This document shows, piece after piece, positions 55,209 to 64,000 of a stretch of DNA of 64,000 bases; the first letter of the stretch is position 1, and each line of letters begins with the position of its first letter. Source of the stretch: Calothrix sp. PCC 6303. Its GTDB lineage: Bacteria > Cyanobacteriota > Cyanobacteriia > Cyanobacteriales > Nostocaceae. Under the pieces are notes generated by a model. It searched no databases, was not told the origin of the DNA, and was given only the letters and a program-made list of their open reading frames with translations. Made by a program: the position numbers and the translations under genes. Location: positions 310,001 through 374,000 of the forward strand of contig NC_019751.1 in assembly GCF_000317435.1 (NCBI RefSeq), written 5' to 3'.

Positions 55209-58136
55209 CTACAGCCAATTCCCAACTAAAATAAATGCTGCCCAGTGGTAGGGACGATTGTAATCTTGATTGTTTGTTTCTTTTAAAAATGCGAGTTGAG
55301 TGTTTCTTAAGGCTTCGGATTTGGTATTGTGATGACGATTTAGTTCTTGATAAAATCTAATCATAAATTCTGCGGTTGATGCGTCGTTAATTTGCCATAA
55401 GCTTGCGAGGGTGGTGCGAGCACCAGCTCGAATTGCAATACCAGCTAGTCCCAAGCCTGCGCGTTTGTCTCCGGTGGCGGTTTCGCAGGCACTTAATATC
55501 AGTAATTCAATTGGGTTTGCTGTTCTTTGAAAGTCTAAACGCAAGATTTTATCTAAATCTTTGACTTTAATACGTTCATTCCAATCCAAAATATAGGTTT
55601 GTTCGGGGTTGGAACTAAATTTACCGTGGGTTGCGAAATGGACAATATTAAAAGCGGTTTGATTGATTTGTTTTTGAATATTTTGTCGAACGAAATTCTG
55701 ATTTTCTAAAACTTGATGATGTTGAATCTTTTGTTGGATTCCGTCTAATTCTACAGCGACATTATCAATTGAACCTAAGCCTTCTTTTTTAAAACTGGGA
55801 GCGTCAGTTGCTCCAGCAATTAAAACGTTAATTTTTCCCCTTTGTAGGGGCTTTGATTCGAGTAGTTGTAAAGTGGGGGTGACACTGATGGCATATCTTT
55901 CGATTAAATATTTTTGTCCGTCGTGTAAAAATGCCATCGGTAAATTGCGTAAGGAACTGTCTAAAACAAACACTAAATTTTTGATTTGGCTTTGTTCTCG
56001 GGTTTTTGTTGTTTCTAGTGCATCTGTGAAGGGTTGAATTAACCAATTATATAACTGTTGAGATTGGGTTTTGAGTTCTTTTAAACTGGTGCTGCGTCGT
56101 TTTAAGGATTTTTGTAATTGGCTAATTATTGCGTCTATTTGGGTTTCGGAAATGTTGGGATGGGCATAATGGATTAAATCATCCACACCAGGTAATTTGA
56201 CGATTACTTCTAAGCGATTGGGTAAAATAATTGGATAAATAACAGCTGCATTTGGGTCTAATTGGTCGATATTTATCTGTTTGGGTTGGGTACAAGCATC
56301 ACCAAAATAATTATCTAATTCGGCTAATTGTAGTGCTTCGATGACTTGACGAGCTTGGATGAGATTATTCCGTTGGGGTTGGGGAGATTGCAAAAGTAAA
56401 TCGACTAGTTGGCGATAAACTGGTTCTACGCTTTCTCGGAAGGAAAACTGTATCTCTGGATTTAAAGCAACTAAATCACTGCGTAAATTACTGATATTTT
56501 TGAATGCTTCGGTGTAATATTCAACTGCTTGTTGGGTTGCTTTTTCGGCTTGCAATAATCGCCCCATTTGCCATTGCCACTGGTAACTCATATCTAAAGC
56601 GTTGAGTGCTTGGGCAATCACTAAAGCTGAGATGGTATTTTTTTTCGCTTTTGTTCTATCTCCAATTTGTTCGTATACATTCCCCAGTGTTCCCAGAGCA
56701 TAGGATTCTGCTCTTTGGTCGGCTAAATTTCTGGCTTGGGCGATCGCAGTTTCTAATAGTTTTACTTGTAATTGAATATTATCTTGAGTCTTATCTTGAG
56801 TCTCATCAAGTCCTTTGGCGATTTTTAACAGGCTTTTCACCAAGTTGACACGGGCATAAATCGATACTCTACTAGGTGATAACTGACTAATTGCTGTGTT
56901 GATTTGTTCAATTAAAGGACTAGTAGAGGCAATTTGATTAGTATCAATCAGCACCGATAAATAATTGAGTTGGGCTTGAACTTTGGTAGTGGTGACATCA
57001 GCCGAATTGATGGCTTGTTGATAGCTAGTTAAAGCCTGCTGACGGTATTGTTGAGAAATTTTAATATCTTTGAGGTCTTCAGCATGTTGAGCGATCGCAA
57101 CTTCGGTATTGCCTCGATTCAGCCAGGTTTTCGCTTTTAATTGAGGTAAATTTAATTGTTGTGCGATCGCCAAGCTTTGGTTTAATATTTCCCTGGACTT
57201 TTGCAAATCCCCATTCAAGCGACGAATATTTCCTAGATTTAGCAAGCCTGTAGCCTTGAGCACCGAGTCGGGTTGTTGGTACAGTTGTGTTTCTATTTGG
57301 CTCAATAGGTTGTCAGCACGACGATACAGTCCTAATGCTTGTAATACTCCAGCCTGGTTAATTTGACTACCAATAATACTTACCCGATCTTCTGCTTGCC
57401 GATATAGTTTTTCTGATTGTTTCCAGATCGTCAAAGTCGCTTCCGTTTGTCCCTGGGCTAATTGCCAATGTCCCAGGCTGTTTAAAATTTGAGCATGAAT
57501 ACGGTGTAATTGTTGGTGAGATGAAAATTGATTGGATGGAGATTGGGCTAATAAAGTTAAGCCTGTATCAAGGGCTATTTTCGCTTGTTCCCAGTTGCCA
57601 AGTTTTTGTTGCGTTAAGGAAAGTAAACTTAATACTTGAATTTGCTGGGGAATATCACCCGATTTTTGAAAAATTTGTAGCGCTTTTTGCAGTTGTTGAG
57701 CCGCTACGGCAAATTGACCCGCATCATAATATTTTTTGCCTGTTTCTACTAATTCTAAAGCTGAGTTAGGTTGGGTTTGTTGGAGTGAATTTTGTTGGAG
57801 TAAATTTTTTAGAATTAAATTGGCTTCAATTAAATTGATTTGGCTTGAGCTATCTGGGATTAACTGAGAAGAATTTTGAGCAATTACAGAGGGAAATATT
57901 GGCAAAATAAGACTAAAATATAATCCCATAATTACCAATATCAAAGTACGAAATATACAACCAAGAGAAAAACCTGGGATTGCTCCTATTCTTAATCTTA
58001 TTATCAATTTATTTTCCCATAATCTATTTGATAATATATTTTGCTGGGTCTTTCTAAATCGATTCAGATAACGATAGTATCTTTTATGCTTGTAATCAGG
58101 TATACCCTTTTCTCCGCTCCTATCAAAATGCTTCAT
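55209..58136 (-). CDS. TPR-CHAT protein with N-terminal membrane segment
   Basis: 975 aa. A hydrophobic segment (about 58-90, TLILVIMGLYFSLILPIF) follows a basic N-terminus: a membrane anchor or a signal for export. TPR-type repeats run from about 125 to 560. The CHAT domain lies at about 660-975 with catalytic H837 (HFATHG) and C884 (SACETA), then AGIAIRAGARTTLASLW. It is an intact protease by these residues. It is next to the TPS haemagglutinin gene (143 bp) and may process it or a related surface protein (inference). Confidence 0.92.
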   Translation of the reverse strand: MKHFDRSGEKGIPDYKHKRYYRYLNRFRKTQQNILSNRLWENKLIIRLRIGAIPGFSLGCIFRTLILVIMGLYFSLILPIFPSVIAQNSSQLIPDSSSQINLIEANLILKNLLQQNSLQQTQPNSALELVETGKKYYDAGQFAVAAQQLQKALQIFQKSGDIPQQIQVLSLLSLTQQKLGNWEQAKIALDTGLTLLAQSPSNQFSSHQQLHRIHAQILNSLGHWQLAQGQTEATLTIWKQSEKLYRQAEDRVSIIGSQINQAGVLQALGLYRRADNLLSQIETQLYQQPDSVLKATGLLNLGNIRRLNGDLQKSREILNQSLAIAQQLNLPQLKAKTWLNRGNTEVAIAQHAEDLKDIKISQQYRQQALTSYQQAINSADVTTTKVQAQLNYLSVLIDTNQIASTSPLIEQINTAISQLSPSRVSIYARVNLVKSLLKIAKGLDETQDKTQDNIQLQVKLLETAIAQARNLADQRAESYALGTLGNVYEQIGDRTKAKKNTISALVIAQALNALDMSYQWQWQMGRLLQAEKATQQAVEYYTEAFKNISNLRSDLVALNPEIQFSFRESVEPVYRQLVDLLLQSPQPQRNNLIQARQVIEALQLAELDNYFGDACTQPKQINIDQLDPNAAVIYPIILPNRLEVIVKLPGVDDLIHYAHPNISETQIDAIISQLQKSLKRRSTSLKELKTQSQQLYNWLIQPFTDALETTKTREQSQIKNLVFVLDSSLRNLPMAFLHDGQKYLIERYAISVTPTLQLLESKPLQRGKINVLIAGATDAPSFKKEGLGSIDNVAVELDGIQQKIQHHQVLENQNFVRQNIQKQINQTAFNIVHFATHGKFSSNPEQTYILDWNERIKVKDLDKILRLDFQRTANPIELLILSACETATGDKRAGLGLAGIAIRAGARTTLASLWQINDASTAEFMIRFYQELNRHHNTKSEALRNTQLAFLKETNNQDYNRPYHWAAFILVGNWL

Positions 58137-58279
58137 CGCTAATTTATTTAGTTAATATTATTATTAATTTACCAATCATTCCTTTTAGTCTCGCTCCCCA
58201 CTACTTCTCGTAGAGATGGTACAAACCCCTAAATTTATCCTTGTAATAAATATAAAATCCAAAATCTAAAATCCAAAAT

Positions 58280-61200
58280 CTAAAATCCAAGATTCAAAAT
58301 TAATTGGCAATCTTGGGGATGTAGCCAAGTCCCTTTCGGTGTAGTTTTAACTGGATTGGCGATTAAGAAAACCTTCCCACTTGCATCTTTTATCCAACCT
58401 TGAGCTTCGATAATATTCCTCGTTTCACTAGCTACTTTGCTTGTGGAATTATGGGGAGTATTTCCATTAGTGATTTTCCGATTAGGCTGATTATTAATGA
58501 CTGTTGATTGTCTTGCTGATGGTCTTGGGGACGGTGCAATCCACCAATCTTCCCAACCCGTATCCGCGCTGAAAACTTCATAGGGAGAAGCCGGTAAACC
58601 CCCCCTTCCAGTGACAATAAATTCACTACCTTGGGATACCGCACAGAGATTTTGATTAATTAACCCCGACACATCAACAATATCCGTTGGTAGTTCCTGC
58701 AATCCTTGCGATGGGTCTGAATCGAGAATGTTCAAATTCACATCACCATTTAAAGACGCGTTGGTTTGGGAAATTGCCGTAATATCGCTAGTTTGTAACT
58801 GACTGGGACTAAGTTGGGTCGGGTCGCTGGTTTGCAATAACTGCTCCAATTGCGAACGACTTAAGGGTTTAATCCCAAATACACCTGTCGCGTTAATATT
58901 CACTTTGCCACCACTACCCTGAAACGCGTTTGCAGTAATATCGCTATTTTCCTGGGGAAAGGCAACGATAAAACCATCGGGTATATTAATCGTAATATTG
59001 CCCCCATTCCCTTCGGCTTGGTCTGTACCTGCGGTCGCAGATATTTGACTATGACGACGCAACAGCAATAAATCTTGTATTTGCATTACCATATTGCCAC
59101 CATTCCCACTTCTGGCTGTGGAGGTGATACTGGCTTGATTATCCAACTTAACCGAATCAGCAGAGATTTGCATATTACCAGCTGCCCCCTGTGCAAAAGT
59201 CCCAGAGCGAATTGTTGCTCCATCCTGGACAATTAAACGTCCTGTTTGCAAATCTAAATCCCCACCGTCTCCTGTGGCACCTTGGTTAACAGAAGTAAAT
59301 AAACCACTTTTAAATTTACCATCTGAAGTTGTGCCAATCACTTCAACCGATTCACGAGCCACAATTAATAATTTCCCCGCATCCCCATTGCCAAAGGTAT
59401 TTGCTAAAACCTGTCCGCCATCTATAACGGTTAAGCGTCCTGTCTTAATAGTTAAATCACCTCCATCCCCTGTTGCTCCCGTATTCACAGAAGAGGATAC
59501 TGCACCACCGATTACTTCCACAAAATCATGAGCCATAATCGTCAAATCTCCCGCATTCCCCTTCCCAACTGTCGCTGATGCTATTTGGGAGCCATTAATA
59601 ATTAACTTTCCGGTTTCGATCCTTAAATCTCCCCCATCTCCAATCGCATTTTCTTCAACTGAAGTTCCCAACGCGCTGGGAAGTTGACCATCAAAAGAAC
59701 TTCCCAGAATTTCCACCGACTCACGGGCAATAATATTCAAGTTACCTGCTTTACCTTGACCAAATATGGCAGTTTGTATTTGTCCACCATCTCGAACAGT
59801 TAAGCGTCCTGTTTCCAGCTTCAAATCACTGCCATCTCCGGTTGCACCTGAAAAGACGGAAGTTGCCAGTACACTAGAAACTAGACCATCACGGGTTGTT
59901 CCAATTACTTCGATTGACTCGTGAGCTAAAATATTTAATCGACCCGCATTTCCATCACCAAATGTTCCACTTACTATCCCTGCACCATCCCCAACAATCA
60001 ACTTTCCTGTTTCAATAGTTAAATCACCTCCATTCCCTGTTGCACCCGGTTCGGAGGAGGTAATTAACAAACTCACTAATTGATTATCTGTGCTCGTTCC
60101 CACCACTTCAAGCCAATCGCGAGCCGATATTTGCAAATTACCCGCATTCCCCTGACTAAAAGTATTCGCTAGTATCTGGGAGCCACCTTGGACGCTTAAT
60201 TGTCTGGCTTGCAGTATTATATTTCCCCCCTTCCCTTCACCGAAAGTACCAGTTGTGATTTCTGCTGCATCCTGGAGTATTAATCGCTCAGTTTGCACAT
60301 TGATGTTACTTCCTACACCTGTTGCCTCTGGATATACCAAAGCCCTGAATCCACTAAACCAATCACGCTCCGGTGTGGCACCAATTAGTTCTATCGATTC
60401 TGTTGCTGTCACATTTAACACTCCGGCAGCATCCAAACCGAGGGTACTAGAATCCAACTGGGAACCTTCTTGCAGGGTAATTCGCCGACCTTGAACTTGA
60501 ATGCCACCACCACCAATTCCACTGACATCGACAACCGAACCCCCTACTAATTGGATATCTCCAAAGGTTGATATACCTGTATATCCCAACGCAAAACCTG
60601 TATCTATCGGGGTCAAATTCACTAAACCAGAACTAGTCACACTACCTAATTCGATCCTTCCCCCTGCGGTTTTGAGGGTTCCCCCAACAAGGGATAGATT
60701 CCCTCCCACTAGGGCTAAAGTTTGGTTGGGTGCGACCTGTAGAGCAGCATCGGTATCGATCAAATCGGCATTTGACCTGTGACCTTGCCCATTTCCGTCT
60801 ACGCGAATAGTGCCAGGATTAGCACCAAATTGTAAACCAATGGGAGCAGTGATTGTTAAGATCGGGTCTGTTGGGGATGAGTTTCCGCCTGCAATAAATT
60901 GGGTTCCATCGACAAATTGAATTGCATTGGCTGTACTGGTTACGAAAGAACCAGCCAAATCTAAACGGGCATTTTGTCCAAAAATTATCCCATTCGGATT
61001 AATCAAAAATAAATTAGCGTTACCATTTACACCCAGTGTTCCGAGAATATTCGAGGGGTTATTGCCTGTAACTCGACTCAGGATATTATTTATTCCTGAA
61101 GGGTTTGCAAAATATACTCGCTGCCCATCTCCGACATTAAATTCTCGAAAACTGTGAAAAAGATTACTATCCCTAATCGCACCACCATTTATCTGGTCAG

Positions 61201-61489
61201 CATTAGTACCGTTAATATTGACATTGGGAATAATCACTGAATTTTCATTACTCAAAGTTGCATCAGGGATAATTTGGGCTAGGGTTGTAACCGGTAAATT
61301 GGCGATCGCACATGATGATTTTCCCAAAAATATCACCAATCCGGCTATAAGCATCGATGATTTAGCCATAATTGCCAAATAAATGTCACGATTTGCACCC
61401 ACTCTCAATTTGTTGTTGTTAATTTTATTTTTTTTTATTTCATTTTTGTTAAATATATTGTTATTAAATCGCTGGGTGTGATATGTCAT
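58280..61489 (-). CDS. Filamentous haemagglutinin-like TPS-secreted protein
   Basis: 1069 aa. An extended signal region (basic N-terminus, SMLIAGLVIFLGKSSCAIA) leads to a TPS domain at about 75-230: FREFNVGDGQRVYF, NPSGINNILSRVTG, and LFLINPNGIIFGQNARLDLAG. Then repeats of G-x-L-x-I-x-A-x-x-x-V-E-V-I-G-T and ATGDGGDLTIETGRL (roughly seven copies, 360-800) make a beta-helix. Such proteins are exported by a TpsB outer-membrane partner, which is not in the window. The C-terminus contains CAVSQGSEFIVTGRGGLP and a basic DUF-type end (QGWIKDASGKVFLIANP). Confidence 0.92.
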   Translation of the reverse strand: MTYHTQRFNNNIFNKNEIKKNKINNNKLRVGANRDIYLAIMAKSSMLIAGLVIFLGKSSCAIANLPVTTLAQIIPDATLSNENSVIIPNVNINGTNADQINGGAIRDSNLFHSFREFNVGDGQRVYFANPSGINNILSRVTGNNPSNILGTLGVNGNANLFLINPNGIIFGQNARLDLAGSFVTSTANAIQFVDGTQFIAGGNSSPTDPILTITAPIGLQFGANPGTIRVDGNGQGHRSNADLIDTDAALQVAPNQTLALVGGNLSLVGGTLKTAGGRIELGSVTSSGLVNLTPIDTGFALGYTGISTFGDIQLVGGSVVDVSGIGGGGIQVQGRRITLQEGSQLDSSTLGLDAAGVLNVTATESIELIGATPERDWFSGFRALVYPEATGVGSNINVQTERLILQDAAEITTGTFGEGKGGNIILQARQLSVQGGSQILANTFSQGNAGNLQISARDWLEVVGTSTDNQLVSLLITSSEPGATGNGGDLTIETGKLIVGDGAGIVSGTFGDGNAGRLNILAHESIEVIGTTRDGLVSSVLATSVFSGATGDGSDLKLETGRLTVRDGGQIQTAIFGQGKAGNLNIIARESVEILGSSFDGQLPSALGTSVEENAIGDGGDLRIETGKLIINGSQIASATVGKGNAGDLTIMAHDFVEVIGGAVSSSVNTGATGDGGDLTIKTGRLTVIDGGQVLANTFGNGDAGKLLIVARESVEVIGTTSDGKFKSGLFTSVNQGATGDGGDLDLQTGRLIVQDGATIRSGTFAQGAAGNMQISADSVKLDNQASITSTARSGNGGNMVMQIQDLLLLRRHSQISATAGTDQAEGNGGNITINIPDGFIVAFPQENSDITANAFQGSGGKVNINATGVFGIKPLSRSQLEQLLQTSDPTQLSPSQLQTSDITAISQTNASLNGDVNLNILDSDPSQGLQELPTDIVDVSGLINQNLCAVSQGSEFIVTGRGGLPASPYEVFSADTGWEDWWIAPSPRPSARQSTVINNQPNRKITNGNTPHNSTSKVASETRNIIEAQGWIKDASGKVFLIANPVKTTPKGTWLHPQDCQLILNLGF

Positions 61490-61518
61490 GTTTTGACTGA
61501 TGATTTTTTTATGATTGA

Positions 61519-63837
61519 TTATTCAAGAATTTTACGCTGATATAATAATAAGCAAAATGTCACCGTTACTAAAGTTAAAGCAGGAGAAAATAAAGGTATC
61601 CAAGCCCCCCACATCACTAAAAAGCCCCAACAACATATATATAAAATACCGACAAGTGCTCCAACTCCAAGGAAAATGAGATAGGGCGATCGCACAGACC
61701 AAATCAGTAATCCAGCGACGATAGACCAACCCCAAATCCAGATAGTTTCCATTTGTTTTGACCAAGACCAAATTAATGGTTTTTTATCCAAGACGGTGCT
61801 GAGAATATTACTAACCATGTGGGCTTGAATTTCTACACCCGTCATTGTTTTCATTCTCAAACAACTATTACTATAGGGTGTACGCCAATTGTGGTCATTA
61901 AAGCTGGGGTCGGTAGTTCCCACTAACACAATCCGGTTTTTGACGAGATTGGGATTAAACTTGTCGCTGATAATTTCTTGCAAAGTGACGGTTTCGGCAA
62001 TTTTTCTTGTAGCACGGTAATTAAGTAGGATTTGATGACCCCGATTATCCAGATTGTGATAGCTACCTGTATTATTTTCTAGGGTTTTAAAGACGGTTTG
62101 ATCTAGTTGTAAATAATTATCATTGGTGAATTCTGGTTGAATCCCTTTAACACTCAAGTAATTAACAGCTAATTTCCAAGCCAAAGCATATTGACTTTTA
62201 CAAGGTTCAGCTGCATCCACTGCTAAAATTTGCCGACGCAAAATTCCATCTAAATCCAAATCGACATTATTAAAACCCTGTCCATCCGGTGATATTTCTG
62301 GAGCCGCTTTTATCCCAGGATTTCCATATCGACAAATCAGAAATAAATTCTGACTATTTTGGATTTGCTTGGCAATACTTTTATACTGATCATTTAAGGG
62401 AATTTCCCGATGAATATCAAACCCAATCGCTTGCGGTTGTAATTGCTGTAATTTTTGTAGTAATTTAACGAAAGATTGTTCCGATAAAGAAGCGGCTTTG
62501 CGTTCGGCTATGGGTTGGGATTGGACATCTTTGTCGGTGATGGTGACTAATAGCAATCGTTTGTCCATACCTTCATCAGGACGCGATCGCATGATTTGGT
62601 CGTAAGCTTGCAGTTCCCATGTTTGCAGAAAACCTACGGTTCGCATCCCCCCAATTATACTGGCAACGGCACAACTAACGGCAACAGCTTGCCAAAATCG
62701 CAGGGTAGTTTGGGGTTGTTGGTCTTGGTTTAACTGCTGTTTGAGCCAATTGAGATCGAAAATCCCTTGATAAATCGGATTTTTAATCACTAATTTGCCA
62801 CGATGCAAATTTACCAAACCAGAAAGACGCAATTGCAAATGGGGATCGGAATTCTGAGCCGAGATTTTCCCTTGCTGTAAAATCTTTTTATACAATCGCA
62901 ACAACGACTGACTCGAACGGGAATTTCGGAGAATGCGATCGCGAATTGTCCGCAAATGTTCGGGTTCGTCCTGGGATTCCCAATTTTCAATTACTCGTTT
63001 TTTGACTAATTCTGGAATCGATTCGGGTGTGATTAATTCTGGTGCTTGGGAAATCAACCAACAGATTTTTTGGGTTAAAAATGGTTGTCCCCCCGTCCAA
63101 TATAGAACTTGTTGAAAAACCCGATCTGGGTCATGGGTATTTCTAGCTAAACCGCGAATCAAGCTAGAACATTCATCAAATTGAAACCCTTTTAATTCAA
63201 TTGCACGACCAATATTAAAAGGAGCAGAATTTTCATCTTGAATTAAATCTGCGGGTGTCGCTACTCCCAACAAGGCAAAAGTTAATCTTTGGTATTCTCG
63301 ATTACTCGCCCTTTTATCATAGCAATGACGAATCAAGCTAAAAAAATCATCCGTCGGGAAACTTAAACCCAAAACGCTATCAATTTCGTCAATAAAGATA
63401 ACTATTTCCCCCTGAATTTGCCTCAGCAATATATCCTCAATAAACTCCCCTAAACGCTGCACCGGAGATAAATCTTCCCGTTCCTGCATCCAAACCCGAC
63501 GGTTGACCTCCAACTCAAACCCACTAATCAATTCCTGAATAATTCCCCCATACCATTGGGATGCGGTGATTTGCTGACTACCAATACCACTAAGTTCGAT
63601 TTCCACACAATTAATATCATGCGATCGCAACTGACCCATGATTCTAATCCGCAAACTAGATTTACCCATTTGTCGGGAATTGAGAACATAGCAATATTCC
63701 CCCGCTAACAATGCTTGATAAAGTTCCCGATCGGCTTCCCTAACAATATAGGTGGATGCATCCGCAGGTAAACTTCCCCCTGCTTGATATTTGGAATGGG
63801 AGTATATTTCATAGTGGGATGAGTCTGCATTAGTCAT
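61519..63837 (-). CDS. AAA-like ATPase fused to CHASE2 sensor domain
   Basis: 772 aa. Residues 20-340 are the AAA_35-type domain: [32 protein letters not shown] with Lys 59 in the P-loop, and [13 protein letters not shown] (Walker B). About 345-375 is a linker with [19 protein letters not shown] membrane segment (about 383-402) starts CHASE2 (405-690: [58 protein letters not shown]). Three further membrane segments end the protein. CHASE2 is an extracytoplasmic sensor. The gene lies 30 bp before the haemagglutinin gene on the same strand, so they are probably one operon. Confidence 0.93.
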   Translation of the reverse strand: MTNADSSHYEIYSHSKYQAGGSLPADASTYIVREADRELYQALLAGEYCYVLNSRQMGKSSLRIRIMGQLRSHDINCVEIELSGIGSQQITASQWYGGIIQELISGFELEVNRRVWMQEREDLSPVQRLGEFIEDILLRQIQGEIVIFIDEIDSVLGLSFPTDDFFSLIRHCYDKRASNREYQRLTFALLGVATPADLIQDENSAPFNIGRAIELKGFQFDECSSLIRGLARNTHDPDRVFQQVLYWTGGQPFLTQKICWLISQAPELITPESIPELVKKRVIENWESQDEPEHLRTIRDRILRNSRSSQSLLRLYKKILQQGKISAQNSDPHLQLRLSGLVNLHRGKLVIKNPIYQGIFDLNWLKQQLNQDQQPQTTLRFWQAVAVSCAVASIIGGMRTVGFLQTWELQAYDQIMRSRPDEGMDKRLLLVTITDKDVQSQPIAERKAASLSEQSFVKLLQKLQQLQPQAIGFDIHREIPLNDQYKSIAKQIQNSQNLFLICRYGNPGIKAAPEISPDGQGFNNVDLDLDGILRRQILAVDAAEPCKSQYALAWKLAVNYLSVKGIQPEFTNDNYLQLDQTVFKTLENNTGSYHNLDNRGHQILLNYRATRKIAETVTLQEIISDKFNPNLVKNRIVLVGTTDPSFNDHNWRTPYSNSCLRMKTMTGVEIQAHMVSNILSTVLDKKPLIWSWSKQMETIWIWGWSIVAGLLIWSVRSPYLIFLGVGALVGILYICCWGFLVMWGAWIPLFSPALTLVTVTFCLLLYQRKILE

Positions 63838-63932
63838 TATTAACTTGAAACTTGAGTTGGGATTTAGTGGTGGGATGGGCTAACCCCTAATTTCTCACCA
63901 AATTTATGAAACCTAAGTCCAGGGGCGGTAGG

Positions 63933-63986
63933 GGCGGGTTCACAAGATATTTGGGAATAATTGAAGCATATTTGTAAACCCGCCCT
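63933..63986. repeat. Inverted repeat near the window's right edge
   Basis: GGGCGGGTT (63933-63941) and AACCCGCCC (63978-63986), 36 bp apart. This is a common cyanobacterial dispersed palindrome. It lies upstream of the AAA/CHASE2 gene. Confidence 0.5.
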
Positions 63987-64000
63987 TACAGTTTTGTGAG

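Overview
The window looks like an accessory region (plasmid or genomic island) of a filamentous cyanobacterium. Seen in the sequence: low GC, many GCGATCGC (HIP1-type) octamers, cyanobacterial families (DUF928, CHAT, AAA/CHASE2, TPS haemagglutinin, a plasmid-replication fragment of CyRepA1 type), and CRISPR repeats ending in GAATTAATGGAAAC. No rRNA, tRNA or core housekeeping gene was recognised. I cannot tell from the sequence whether it is a plasmid or the chromosome.

Layout. (1) 1-10.4 kb, CRISPR adaptation module: a TPR-CHAT protease-like gene (cut by the window edge) and an XRE/DUF4384 regulator on the minus strand; divergently a reverse transcriptase-Cas1 fusion, its leader and array 1 (12 repeats); then a second, divergent cas1, cas2, a RelE-like toxin, an HTH gene, a 57-codon gene and an orphan CRISPR repeat. 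(2) 10.4-12.3 kb: three small secreted proteins. (3) 12.3-15.5 kb: a decayed second copy of the unit [3' end of RT-cas1 + leader + array 2 (16 repeats)], split by an ISAzo13-type IS. (4) 15.8-26.8 kb: a kinase-WYL fusion protein, array 3 (12 repeats, minus strand), and a type III-B (Cmr) operon: HD-less cas10, cmr3 with an in-frame TGA, cmr4, cmr5, a double-RAMP cmr6/cmr1-like gene, and a CARF-HEPN nuclease. No cas6 is visible. (5) 27.0-31.6 kb: an intact ISL3 element and small plasmid-type genes. (6) 31.8-39.5 kb: a recD2 helicase and an RNA-repair set: Hen1, a small polynucleotide-kinase-like P-loop protein, a Thg1-like 3'-5' polymerase and Pnkp. (7) 39.7-45.6 kb: hypotheticals, a broken IS, an Uma2 nuclease and a NACHT NTPase. 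(8) 45.9-50.4 kb: nested mobile-element wreckage (CyRepA1 fragment, IS1182, Tn3 tnpA end, a second ISAzo13 copy). (9) 50.6-54.3 kb: an RHH gene, three hypotheticals, a 185-bp MITE and gene fragments. (10) 54.3-64 kb: DUF928, TPR-CHAT, TPS haemagglutinin and AAA/CHASE2 genes.

How they may work together (inference). RT-Cas1, the second Cas1 and Cas2 would acquire spacers, possibly from RNA. Their two promoters carry the same 10-bp motif five times each, next to the XRE regulator, so adaptation is probably co-regulated. The Cmr complex, using Cas10 GGDD cyclase activity, would signal to the CARF-HEPN RNase. The nearby Hen1/Pnkp/Thg1-like set could repair RNAs cut by such an RNase or by a toxin. 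Several effector features look altered: no HD domain, an Asn at the expected Cas7 catalytic Asp, and a nonsense codon in cmr3. The locus may therefore be a signalling-only variant or be decaying.
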